From Ahaetulla prasina (taxonomy: Eukaryota; Chordata; Lepidosauria; Squamata; Colubridae), in NCBI RefSeq assembly GCF_028640845.1, contig NC_080542.1, positions 131,462,580 to 131,526,579 on the forward strand: a stretch of DNA of 64,000 nucleotides, in the 5' to 3' direction. The notes below the pieces were generated by a model. That model was given only the letters and a program-made list of their open reading frames with translations, was not told the origin of the DNA and ran no database searches. Positions 31,979-41,583 of the stretch are shown here, piece after piece (within the stretch, counting starts at the first letter, position 1; each line of letters opens with the position of its first letter). The position numbers were made by a program, and so were the translations under genes.

Positions 31979-32535
31979 CATTTTCTGGACTGCATTTAAT
32001 ATTTAATTATAACTACAATTTATGTAGCTAATATGATTACTTTTCAGTCTTATCTTTAATAATTTTCTTCCCTATCACATTAAAAATTACAATTTTGTAA
32101 TTGCTGTTGGACCTTTATATGGGCAACTTCTAAGGTTTTTTAAGAGTGCAAACACTACTAAGTCTACAGGGTTGTCCTGGGGTGAAATGGTCATGAATAG
32201 CATATAGTAACTAAGATTTTTGGAATCTTCTCAAATGTTCACTTATTATTTTCTTTAAGAACATGGGAATCACTGCCACTCAAGAGGAAAAACTGATATC
32301 CTTCAATCACTCATCCTCCATTACCTCTTATGGAGGCATGTTGGTTGAGTCTTATACAAACTCATAGTTAAGAGGGAAATTATGTTATTGGCCAAACTAG
32401 CCAGATAGTATGCTATCAAGATCACTGCATGACAAGATTAAAAACTAGAAGAACAGTGCCTATATAGCAGGTGTCTGTGACATCTTGAAGATATCTCTGA
32501 GTTTTTATATGGCAGCGGAGAACTGAATAGATTTT
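31978..32535. other. unique noncoding DNA
   Basis: No gene or repeat recognised. Confidence 0.45.
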
Positions 32536-33165
32536 ATTTTATTTATTTTATTTATTTGTTACAACAGTATATATAAGCATAAGCAAGAAATAACTATATG
32601 AATTGGATACAATCAAATGGAATATTAGGACAGGAACGGTAGGCACACTAGTGCTCTTATGCACGCCCCTTACAGACCTCTTAGGAATGGGGTGAGGTCA
32701 ATAGTAGATAGTCTTTGGTTAAAGCTTTAGGGATTTTGGGAAGAGACCACAGAGTCAGGTACTGCATTCCAGGCATTAACAACTCTGTTATTGAAGTCAT
32801 ATTTTCTGCAGTCAAGATTGGAGCAGTTCCCTTTAAATTTGAATCTATTGTGTGCTCATGTATTGTTGCGATTGAAGCTGAAGTAGTCTTCGACAGGAAG
32901 GACATTGTAGCAGATGATTCTATGAGTTAAACTCAGGTCATGCCGAAGGTGGCGGAGTTCTAAATTTTCTAAACCCAGGATTTCAAGTCTGGTGGCATAA
33001 GGTATTTTGTTGTAATCAGAGAAGTGGAGAACTCTTCATGTAAAATATTTCTGGACATGCTCAATTGTATTAATGTCCGAAATGAGGTATGGGTTCCAGA
33101 CAGGCGAGCTGTATTCTAGAATTGGTCTAGCAAACATTTTATATGCTCTGGTTAGTAGTGTAGTG
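32536..33165 (-). mobile_element. Rex1/Babar-like LINE, outer copy, 3' part
   Basis: On the minus strand this encodes the C-terminal RT region (LEYSSPVW, DINTIEHVQKYF, LTPFLRGL-like motifs) with stops, followed by the 3' UTR ending near 32560. It is interrupted at 33165 by a plus-strand copy of the same family and resumes at 33976. Confidence 0.8.
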
Positions 33166-33975
33166 TTTCTGGAGAACCCCACCCTGTTAAAGACCTTGGA
33201 GTTTACATATCAAATGATCTAAGTGCCAAAGCCCACTGCAACTATATCGCAAAAAAGGCTCTAAGAGTTGTAAACCTAATTTTGCATAACTTCTTTTCCA
33301 AAAACTCTATACTACTAACCAGAGCATACAAAACATTTGCTAGACCTATTCTTGAATACAGCTCACCTGTCTGGAACCCATACCACATCTCTGACATTAA
33401 TACAATTGAACATGTCCAGAAATATTTTACAAGAAGAGTTCTCTGCTCCTCTGAAAACAGCAAAATACCTTATACCACCAGATTTGAAATCCTGGGATTA
33501 GAAAATTTAGAACTCCGCCGACTCCGTCAAGACCTGTGTTTAACACACAGAATCATCTATTGCAATGTCCTTCCTGTTAAAGACTACCTCAGCTTCAATC
33601 GCAATAATACAAGAGCAAACAATAGATTCAAACTTAATGTTAACCGCTTCAATCTTGATTGCAGAAAATATGATTTTTGTAACAGAGTTGTTAATGATTG
33701 GAACACATTGCTTGACTCTGTGGTCTCTCCTCAAACTCCCAAAAGCTTTAACCAAAAACTGTCTACCATTGACCTCACCCCATTCCTAAGAGGACTATAA
33801 GGGGCATGCATAAGAGCACAAAAGTGCCTACCATTCCTGTCCTAATGTTTCCTTTCATTATATCAAATTAATACAATTATTACATACTTTTGCTCATATA
33901 TATGCTTATATGATATTTTGCTGATTTATGTTGATGTTTGTGTATACTGTTGTGACAAAATAAAATAAAAGAAAA
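33166..33975 (+). mobile_element. Rex1/Babar-like LINE, inner copy
   Basis: Starts near VKDLGVYISNDLSAK and runs through the RT C-terminus, 3' UTR GGGGCATGCATAAGAGCAC and tail TTGTGACAAAATAAAATAAA. It lies inside an opposite-strand copy of the same family. Confidence 0.82.
33282..33800 (+). CDS. C-terminal fragment of a Jockey-superfamily LINE reverse transcriptase
   Basis: An open frame of 172 codons covers the post-catalytic part of the ORF2 protein: TRAYKTFARPILEYSSPVWN at residues 13-32, DINTIEHVQKYFTRRVL, then a C-terminus ending FLRGL. The polymerase palm with its FADD-type box and the endonuclease lie upstream in a full element and are absent. The frame is uninterrupted, unlike the outer copy, which agrees with a younger insertion. 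The ATG at 33282 is internal to the original protein and not a real start. Assignment to Rex1/Babar is tentative; CR1-superfamily is safer. Confidence 0.6.
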   Translation: MHNFFSKNSILLTRAYKTFARPILEYSSPVWNPYHISDINTIEHVQKYFTRRVLCSSENSKIPYTTRFEILGLENLELRRLRQDLCLTHRIIYCNVLPVKDYLSFNRNNTRANNRFKLNVNRFNLDCRKYDFCNRVVNDWNTLLDSVVSPQTPKSFNQKLSTIDLTPFLRGL

Positions 33976-34155
33976 AAGATTAAGTTTACAACTCTTAAAG
34001 CCTTTTTGGCAATGTAGTTGCAGTGGGCTTTGGCACTTAGATCGTTTGATATGAAAACTCCAAGGTCTTTAACGGGGTGAGGGTCATCTATAAGATAGTG
34101 TCCATCGAGTTTGTATTTAGTGTTCAGATTCTTTTTTCCAATGTGTAAGACACTT
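33976..34155 (-). mobile_element. Rex1/Babar-like LINE, outer copy, 5' part
   Basis: TTTACAACTCTTAAAGCCTT, TGGCACTTAGATCGTTTGAT and CTCCAAGGTCTTTAACGGGG are the reverse complement of 33180-33270 in the inner copy, so this continues the element broken at 33165. Confidence 0.78.
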
Positions 34156-34182
34156 CTTCCCGTGATTCAAATTTTGAAGCTA

Positions 34183-34380
34183 GGATTTTGGAGTCCTTGG
34201 TGCTCTGTGGTTTTGTAGAAGACATTTCATTATCCAACTAGATAACCTCCTCAGTTAATTGGAATTGTTATTAATTGGATAATGCAATACCCCCAAGAAA
34301 ACTACCAAGATCAGAGAGCACCAAGGCCTCCACCATTCAACCCTGAGCTACAAATATTCTCTTCTGTTAAAAACTAGGAT
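34183..34380. mobile_element. Penelope-like terminal repeats in inverted arrangement
   Basis: The left part read on the minus strand contains the ribozyme-like core and AGAGCACCAAGGACTCCAA. The right part on the plus strand has CAGAGAGCACCAAGGCCTCC and TTCAACCCTGAGCTACAAAT. The two AGAGCACCAAGG segments are inverted copies, as in inverted PLE pseudo-LTRs. No coding sequence lies between them. Confidence 0.55.
34221..34254 (-). ncRNA. hammerhead-like RNA core in a PLE terminus
   Basis: On the minus strand: CTGAGGA, extra G, GTTATC, loop TAGTTG, GATAAT, GAAA, TGTC. The two hexamers pair completely, with one G-U. CUGANGA, GAAA and the GUC cleavage triplet are all present. Stem III would be at most two base pairs (A-U, U-G), as in minimal hammerheads that act as dimers. 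The right arm of the same repeat has lost the GAAA box. Confidence 0.5.
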
Positions 34381-34678
34381 TGATGGGAATATGTTTTTGT
34401 GATAGTATACCATAACTAAGGCTATAAGATCTGGGCTGCAAAATCTAGTTGATCAGTAAAATTCTCTGCTGCACTTCACAATTATTTGGAGTTTTGTAGC
34501 CTAAATCCAGTTGTTTTGGCATCATGCTATTTCTTCTTGAAGACAAGTTTTATCCAGCATTTATAATGTTATCTAGATTGGGTAATGAAATGTCAGTATG
34601 AAAAGAAACAAGCTCAGAGAGCACAAATGACCCCTCAATGTAACTTTTGCTTTATGTTTCCTCCCTATGTATGAACTT
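34381..34678. other. unique noncoding DNA
   Basis: No gene or repeat recognised. Confidence 0.4.
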
Positions 34679-35315
34679 TATTTATTTATTTTATTTATTT
34701 ATTTATTTAATTAAACTTTTATACCGCCCTTCTCCCGAAGGACTCAGGGTGGTATACAGCCTACATTAAAACAATTAATATACACACTAAAATAACAATT
34801 AAAAAACTTATTCGATAAAGGCCAAATTAAAACCGTCCAATTGACCATATAAAATACCCAATAAAATTAAAATTGAAAAATTGAAAATTGAAAATTGAAA
34901 AATCAGGCCAGTCCCGCTTGGATAAATAAATAAGTTTTCAGTTCCCGGTGAAAGGTCCGAAGGTCAGGCAATTGGCGTAAGCCGGGGGAAAGTTTGTTCC
35001 AGAGAGTAGGTGCTCCCACAGAGAAGGCCCTTCCCCTGGGGGCTGCCAGCTGACACTGCTTGGCGGACGGCACCCTGAGAAGACCCTCTCTCGCGCACGG
35101 GTCGGTGGGAGGCATTTGGTAACAGCAGGCGGTCCCGTAAGTACCCGGGCCCTAAGCCATGGAGCGCTTTGAAGGTGGTAACCAAAACCTTGAAGCGCAC
35201 CCGGAAGACCACAGGTAGCCAGTGCAGACTGCGCAGGAGTGGTGTTACTCGGGAGCAACGTGGTGCTCCCTCAATCACCCGCGCAGCTGCATTCTGGACT
35301 AGCTGAAGTCTCAGC
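34679..35315 (-). mobile_element. L2 LINE 3' end
   Basis: Minus-strand frames encode QNAAARVIEGA, VTPLLRSLHWLPVVFRVRFK, GLGPGYLRDRLLLP, LLRVPSAKQCQLAAPRG and LWNKLSPGLRQLPDLRTFH, the L2-clade RT C-terminus, in two or more frames. The 3' UTR and an ATTT tail are at 34679-34920, including a TTGAAAA short tandem repeat near 34870. It is a 5'-truncated dead copy. Confidence 0.88.
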
Positions 35316-35626
35316 TGAACTTTAAGACCTAGCAGTAAGAAAAGCTAGTTGGATGGCTATGCATCTGTGTCTTAGTAGTTGGATAAAATGAATTATGAAA
35401 AAAGGGAAGTGGCTTTGACCATGGCATGGTGGTGGCCCACATTTTGATTTTCCTGATTTTTGCTTTTCCTTTCTTTTTAGTAAGGAAAAATTCCAAAAGT
35501 AGTAACAAAAGGAAGAAATTGTAGCTTCTTGTTTCCAAAGTATATTAAATTGCCTCTGAAGGTTTGGGATATGAAATAATAGCAGCATTGAAATGGAAAT
35601 ATCCAGCAATAATGTACCATTCAGTA
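35316..35626. other. noncoding DNA
   Basis: No gene or repeat recognised. Confidence 0.4.
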
Positions 35627-35968
35627 AGGTAAAGATAAAGGTTCCTCTCATGCGTATGTGCTATTCGTTCCCGATTTAGGGGGTGGTGCTCATCTCCATT
35701 TCAAAGCCGAAGAGCCAGCACTGTCCAAAGATGTGTCCATGGTCTTGTGGCCAGCATGACTAAATGCCAAAGGCGCACAGAACGCTGTTACCTTCCCACC
35801 AAAGGTGGTCCCTATTTTTCTACTTGCATTTTTTACATACTGCTAAGTTGGCAGAAGCTGGGACAAGTAACGTGAGCTCATGCTGTTAGATGGCACTAGG
35901 GATTCGAACCGCTGAACTGCCAACCTTTTGATTGACAAGTTCAGCATCTTAGCCATTGAGCCACCATG
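35627..35968 (-). mobile_element. Sauria-type SINE
   Basis: 3' end GTAAGGTAAAGATAAAGGTT and CGTATGTGCTATTCGTTCCC, then GGTCTTGTGGCCAGCATGAC, AGCTGGGACAAGTAACGTG, B box inverse GGGATTCGAACC and head TTAGCCATTGAGCCACC. Length about 340 bp, near complete. Confidence 0.92.
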
Positions 35969-36144
35969 TCCCTTTTCATTAGGCATATGTTAACTTCTAG
36001 GACCATATTTTCTACATTTACCTTGAAAAAAGAATTTTTGCCCAGGTAATTAACAGAACTTTCTTCTAAGAACATGATGTTAAAGAGTAAAATAAAATCT
36101 CCTTCAAACTGAGCTTGATTCCTGGTGACTACTTGATTCATGAA

Positions 36145-36526
36145 CAGGTAGTCTTCAACTTACGAACACAATTGAGCCCAAAATTTATGTTGCTAAGTGA
36201 AACATTTGCTAAGTCTGTTTTGTCCCATTTTACAATCGTTCATTTTACAACCATTTTACAACCTTTCTTGACACAATTGTTAAGTGAATCATTGCAGTTG
36301 TTTGACTTTGCTTGTCAGAAGGTCACAAAAGCAAATCGCATGACCCTGGAACACTGCAACCATCATAAATATAAACTAGTTGCCAAGTATCTGAATTTTT
36401 ATCATGTCATTAAAGGGATGCTGCAAATGTTGTAAGTGTGAAAAATGGACATAAGTCACTTTTTTCAGTGCTATTGCAACTTGGAACACTCACGAAATGA
36501 ACTGTTGTAAGTCGGGACTACTATAG
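36145..36526 (+). mobile_element. non-autonomous DNA transposon with TIR
   Basis: Starts CAGGTAGTCTTCAACTTACG and ends GTTGTAAGTCGGGACTAC: terminal inverted repeats. The interior repeats TTTTACAAC and TTGCTAAGTGAA motifs in both halves. No convincing target duplication, so hAT or another superfamily cannot be decided. A related minus-strand piece is at 62880-63025. Confidence 0.6.
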
Positions 36527-36847
36527 TTTTCTGGGCAACAGTGTAGAAGCAGTTTCCCTTTTTTATGTATTTCTGAACTCATTCCCCCTCTCCAAACTTC
36601 TAATTCTGCCTGTACTCCTGGGATTTGTTAGTCTTGTTAGTTAACAGGTCTAAATCTGTTTTTCCTGCTCAGAAAGATTGGCTAGGACAAAAAATATATA
36701 TCAAAAAATAAACTTCTATAAAGGACAGTATGACAGCACATCTTTAATCCATGACTAATTGGCTGAGATCATCCAGGAATATCTTCTCATATATTTAAAT
36801 TGAGATGATGCTAGTTATGAACCATTCTGAGGCATCAACTCTCCATT
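36527..36847. other. unique noncoding DNA
   Basis: No gene or repeat recognised, apart from ATAAT units at the right edge that belong to the CR1 tail. Confidence 0.4.
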
Positions 36848-36926
36848 AATATAATATAATATAACAACAAAGTTGGAAGGGACCTTGGAGGCGTTCTAGT
36901 CCAACCCCCTGCCCAGGCAGGAAACT

Positions 36927-37541
36927 CTACACCATCTCAGTCAGATGGTTATCCAACATTTTCTTAAAAATTCCCAGTGTTGGAGCATTCACAACTTCTG
37001 CAGGCAAGTCGTTCCACTTATTAATTGTTCTAACTGTCAGGAAATTTCTCCTTAGTTCTAAGTTGCTTCTTTCTTTGATCAGTTTCCATCCATTGCTTCT
37101 TATTCTACCCTCAGGTGCTTTGGAGAACAGCCCGACTACCTCTTCTTTGTGGCAACCCCTGAAATATTGGAACATTGCTATCATGTCTCCCCTAGTCCTT
37201 CTTTTTATTAAACTAGACATACCCAGTTCCTGCAACCGTTCTTCATATGTTTTAGCCTCCAGTCCCCTAATCATCTTTGTTGCTCTTCTCTGCACTCTTT
37301 CTAGAGTCTCAACATCTTTTTTACATCGTGGCGACCAAAACTGGATGCAATATTCCAAGTGTGGCCTTACCAAGGCATTATAAATTGGCACTAACACTTC
37401 ACGTGATCGTGATTCTATCCCTCTGTTTATGCAGCCCAGAACTGTGTTGGCTTTTTTAGCAGCTGTTGCACACTGCTGGCTCATATCTAAATGGTTATCC
37501 ACTATCCCTCTCACAGGTACTACTATTGAGCAAGGTACCAC
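36927..37541 (-). pseudogene. CR1 reverse transcriptase C-terminal region
   Basis: A 204-codon frame, continuous from DNHLDMSQQCATAAKKANTV through RPHLEYCIQFWSPRCKKDVE, RVQRRATKMIRGLEAKTYEE, GWKLIKERSNLELRRNFLTV to PTLGIFKKMLDNHLTEMV. It overlaps the palm frame by about 45 bases, the site of one frameshift. The first residues (MVPCSIVVPVRG) are out of frame in the ancestral protein, so the start is not real. The rest is open, suggesting a moderately young insertion. Confidence 0.85.
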
Positions 37542-37854
37542 ATATATGGTACCGGTGCATTTTGGGTTTTTTGCCTAAATGTAGAACCTTACTTTTTTCA
37601 CTGTTGAATTTCATTTTGTTAGATAGCGCCCAATGTCCAAGTCTGTCAAGATCTTTCTGTAACTTGAGCCTATCTTCTGGAGTGTTGGCTATTCCTGCCA
37701 GCTTGGTGTCATCTGCAAATTTGATGAGTTCCCCATCTATCCCCTCGTCCAAGTCATTGATGAAGATGTTGAAGAGTACTGGGCCTAAAACAGAGCCCTG
37801 GGGTACTCCACTGCATACTTCCCTCCATGTGGATGTAGTTCCGTTGATGACCAC
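37495..37854 (-). pseudogene. CR1 reverse transcriptase palm region
   Basis: A 119-codon frame carrying SGVPQGSVLGPVLFNIFIND at residues 15-34 and the catalytic LIKFADDTKLAG near residue 46, then KLQKDLDRLGHWA, NSEKSKVLHLGKKPK and CERDSG. These are RT motifs of the CR1 clade, which copies its own RNA at the nick made by its endonuclease. The catalytic FADD is intact. The frame ends where a shift moves the protein into the 36927-37541 frame. Fingers and endonuclease are absent. Confidence 0.85.
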
Positions 37855-37968
37855 GTTGAGTGCGGTTGGTCAGCCAGTTACGAATCCATCTGGTGATGCT
37901 GTCTAACCCACATTTTTCTACTTTATCTAGTAGTAGGTTATGGTCTACTTTATCTACATTATCTACAC

Positions 37969-39625
37969 GCAGGAGGTGACACGAGGCTGGCTCCAGGGGA
38001 TTACTAACGCTTCGTTGTTGGAGGGGGTCTTTCCTGCTGCCTTGAAAGAGGCGGTGGTGAGACCCCTCCTCAAGAAGCCTTCCCTGGACCCAGCTGTTTT
38101 AGGTAATTATCGTCCGGTCTCCAACCTTCGCTTTGTGGCGAAGGTTGTAGAGAGTGTGGTGGCACGTCAATTACCCCAATACCTGGATGAAACTGTCTAT
38201 CTAGACTCGTTCCAGTCCGGCTTTCGGCCCGGATACAGTACGGAGACGGCTTTGGTCATGTTGGTGGATGATCTCTGGAGGGCCAGGGATAGGGATTATT
38301 CCTCTGCCCTGGTCTTATTAGACCTCTCAGTGGCTTTTGATACCATCGACCATGGTATCCTGCTGCACCGGCTGGGGAGTTTGGGAGTGGGAGGCACCGT
38401 TTATCGGTGGTTCTCCTCCTATCTCTCTGACCGGTCGCAGACGGTGTTGACAGGGGGCAGAAATCAACCCCAAGGCGCCTCACCTGTGGGGTGCCGCAGG
38501 GGTCGATTATCTAGCCTCTCCTGTTCAACATATATATGAAGCCGTTGGGTGAGGTCATCAGTGGCTTTGGGGTGATGATACGCAGCTGTACTTTTCCACC
38601 CCAGGCCACCCCAACGAAGCTATCGAGGTACTGTCCCGGTGTCTGGAAGCCGTACGGGTCTGGATGGGGAGAAACAGGCTAAAACTCAATCCCTCCAAGA
38701 CAGAGTGGCTGTGGATGCCGGCACCCCGGTACAGTCAGCTGCAGCTGTGGCTGACTGTTGGGGGCGAGTCACTGGCCCCGATGGAAAGGGTGCGCAACTA
38801 GGGCGTTCTCCTGGATGGGCGGTTGTCTTTCGAAGACCATCTGACGACCGTATCCAGGAGAGCTTTTTATCAGGTTTCCCTGATTTGCCAGTTGCGCCCC
38901 TTCCTTGACCGGGATGCCCTATGCATGGTCACTCATGCTCTTGTTACCTCTGGCTTCGATTACTGCAATGCTCTCTACATGGGGCTCCCCTTGAAGAGCA
39001 CCCGGAGGCTCCAGTTGGTTCAGAATGCAGCTGCGCGGGTGATAGAGGGAGCCACTCGTGGCTCCCATGTGACACACTCCTGCGCAGGCTGCACTGGCTA
39101 CTTGTAGTCTTCCGGGTGCACTTCAAGGTGCTGGTTCTACTTTTAAAGCGCTCCATGGCTTAGGACCGGGTTACTTACGGGACCGCCTACTGCTACCGAT
39201 TGCCTCTCACCGACCCGTGCGCTCTCACAGAGAGGGACTCCTCAGGGTGCCGTCCGCCAAACAATGTCGGCTGGCGGCCCCCAGGAGTAGGGCCTTCTCT
39301 GTGGGGGCTCCCACCCTCTGGAATGAATTTCCCCCAGGACTTCGCCAACTTCCGGACCTTCGAACCTTTTGCCGCGAGCTGAAGACATATTTATTCATCC
39401 GCGCAGGACTGGCATAGGATTTTAGATTTTATCTGGTTTTAATTTTAGTGGGTTTTATTCTTTTAAAGATATTTTAACTTGGGCCAAATTGAATAAGTTT
39501 TTTAAATAGTATTTTATTATGTATTTATTATGTTTGTTCTGTTTTTATTTGGCTGTAAACCGCCCTGAGTCCTTCGGGAGAAGGGCGCTATAAAAATTTG
39601 ATTAAATAAATAAATAAATAAAATA
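37969..39625 (+). mobile_element. L2 LINE, 1.65-kb 5'-truncated copy
   Basis: Runs from the RT fingers to a 3' end of CTGTAAACCGCCCTGAGTCC, GGGAGAAGGGCGCTATAAAA and AAAT units. Its 5' edge abuts the 5' edge of the opposite-strand CR1. Confidence 0.9.
37975..39417 (+). pseudogene. L2 reverse transcriptase, frameshifted
   Basis: The first frame (to 38539) has [66 protein letters not shown] and [13 protein letters not shown], the palm motif with the first catalytic Asp. After a frameshift near 38500, sequence around the YADD box is deleted: only DDTQLYF remains (from about 38571). Then LNPSKTEWLWMP, LVTSGFDYCNALYMGLP, LQLVQNAAARVIEGATRG (frame from 38823) and LLRVPSAKQCRLAAPRSRAF to AGLA (frame from 39217). 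Loss of part of the active site makes it inactive. Confidence 0.88.
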
Positions 39626-39727
39626 AATTATGCAAAAGTTATTGCACTTTTCCCAACTGGAGGAGTAATAAACAGAAATAACTTTGAATTCTCAGAACTG
39701 AAGAGTAAATAAACTGTGGATTTGATT

Positions 39728-39921
39728 CAGTGGTGAATTTCTACCAGTTCACCCCGGTTTGGGCGAACCGGTAGTGACGGTGGTGGGAGGCTCCGCCCAC
39801 CCGCCTAGATGTCATATAGATGCTCTGCACATGTGCAAAAGTGCTGCACATAAGAGAAGCAAGTACGCACACACGGTCCCAGTTCTGAACCAATAGCGAA
39901 GGTGAGGAGAACCCACTACTG
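39728..39921 (+). mobile_element. hAT-type MITE (family 2)
   Basis: Starts CAGTGGTGAATTTCTACCAG and ends GAGAACCCACTACTG. The flanks ATTTGATT and ATCTGTTT agree at six of eight positions, as an aged 8-bp duplication. The core GGGAGGCTCCGCCCACCCGC and GCACATGTGCAAAAGTGC match 4221-4365 and 61894-62069. Confidence 0.78.
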
Positions 39922-39929
39922 ATCTGTTT

Positions 39930-40654
39930 CTGTGTTATTTCTTTGGAGAAAAGTCTTCTTGACCTCTAATTGGGGTATGCTGTTCTAAGAAGATGCCCTG
40001 ACAATGTCTTCTAGTTCTGATCTCCTGCTTGATCAGGGGGCTGGACTAGAAAACATCCAAGGTCCCTTCCATCTCTAGTCTGATTCTGATCTTATCACTA
40101 ATCTGAATGTGAATCTGCACAATGGCAAAATCATTCTTTAAGCTGGTGTTTCTCAACCGTGGCAGTTTTAAGCTGCATGGACTTCAACTCTTAGAAAATG
40201 TATAGACTTCAACTCAAAACATGTATGGATTTCAATTCCCAGAAATTCCCTAGCCAGCATGGATGCTCAGATTTACATTTCACGCTTTCTATCCTAAGCC
40301 ATTCAAAATCACATATCTCATACCCATTCAATCAGCACTCTCTGCCTCCTTACACTTTTGTTCATTTATCTAATTGTTCACCCAGCCATTAAGATCATCT
40401 CAGTTTTAAAAGCTCGGAATTACTGTCTGGGGAGTCACTAAGGCATTATAGATGCCTAACAGCTGGAAACATTTTTTTTTTTTAAAAAGGCACCCTGCAG
40501 CAGAATATTCACAATTTCCTCGAGAGGACCATGGAAATAATGAAGGTCTAATAAGCCCAAACAAAGCATTTTGTCCAGAGAAAAACAGGATGTCATTATG
40601 TAACTGTGCCTTAAGGACACCTTAGGAAAGAAGGAGAACTAAAAAAAATGGGGT
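39930..40654. other. noncoding DNA with a decayed MITE-like piece
   Basis: 40145-40262 resembles half of family 3 (TTTCTCAACCGTGGCAGTTT, TGGATTTCAATTCCCAGAAA) with a duplicated GTATAGACTTCAACTC section. The rest shows no gene or repeat. Confidence 0.45.
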
Positions 40655-41583
40655 GGGGGAGAGAGAGAGAAGGAGGGAGGGAGGGAGGGAGAGAGAGAGA
40701 CAGACAGAGAGAAAGAGAGGGAGGGAGGGAGAGATAGACAGAGAGAGAGAGAGAAAGAGGGAGACAGAGACAGAGACACACACAGAGAGAGGGTGGGAGA
40801 GAGAGAGAGACAGAGACAGACAGAGAGAGGGAGGGAGGGAGCGAGAGAGAGACAGAGAAGCAGAGAGAGGAGGAAGGAGAGAGAGAGAGGCAGGCAGGCA
40901 GACAGACAGACAGAGAGGGAGGGAGAGAGAGACAGACAGACAGAGAAAGAGGGAGACAGACACAGAGAGAGAGAGGGAGGGAGCGAGAGACAGAGAGAGG
41001 GAGGGAGGGAGCGAGAGAGAGAGAGACAGAGAGGCAGAGAGAGGAGGAAGGAGAGAGAGAGAGGCAGACAGACAGACAGACAGAGAGGGAGGGAGAGAGA
41101 GACAGACAGACAGAGAAAGAGGGAGACACACAGAGAGAGGGTGGGAGAGAGAGAGAGACAGAGAGGCAGAGAGAGGAGGAAGGAGAGAGAGAGAGGCAGA
41201 CAGACAGACAGACAGACAGAGAGGGAGGGAGAGAGAGACAGACAGAGAGAGAGAGAGAGACAGAGAGAGACAGAGAGAGGGAGGGAGGGAGCGAGAGAGA
41301 GGCAGAGAGGCAGAGAGAGGAGGAAGGAGAGAGAGAGAGGCAGAGAGACAGACAGACAGACAGAGAGGGAGGGAGAGAGAGACAGACAGACAGACAGAGA
41401 AAGAGGGAGACAGACACAGAGAGAGAGAGGGTGGGAGAGAAAGACAGAGGCAGAGAGAGGGAGGGAGGGAGGGAGGGAGAGAGAGACAGAGAGGGGGGGA
41501 AGGAGAGAGAGAGGGAGAGAGACACACACACAAACAGAGGGACTGAGAGAGAGAGGGAGAGAGAGAAAGAGAGACAGAGAGAA
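40655..41583 (+). repeat. 0.93-kb GA / GGGA / GACA polypurine-rich array with higher-order repeats
   Basis: Nearly pure A, G and C, no T apart from isolated bases. The marker AGGAGGAAGGAG recurs at 40868, 41042, 41174 and 41318 (spacing 174, 132, 144), each time followed by GA, GGCAG, GACA, GGGA and GAAAGAGGGA blocks in the same order. The long Ser/Leu and Arg/Glu open frames on both strands are by-products. Confidence 0.95.

Larger units (their letters stand above)
36848..37968 (-). mobile_element. CR1 LINE, 1.1-kb 5'-truncated copy
   Basis: Minus-strand copy from RT domain to 3' end. The tail is at 36848-36900 (AGTTGGAAGGGACCTTGGAG). The coding part is in two overlapping frames described separately. 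It is the longest CR1 here and meets a plus-strand L2 at its 5' edge. Confidence 0.9.
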
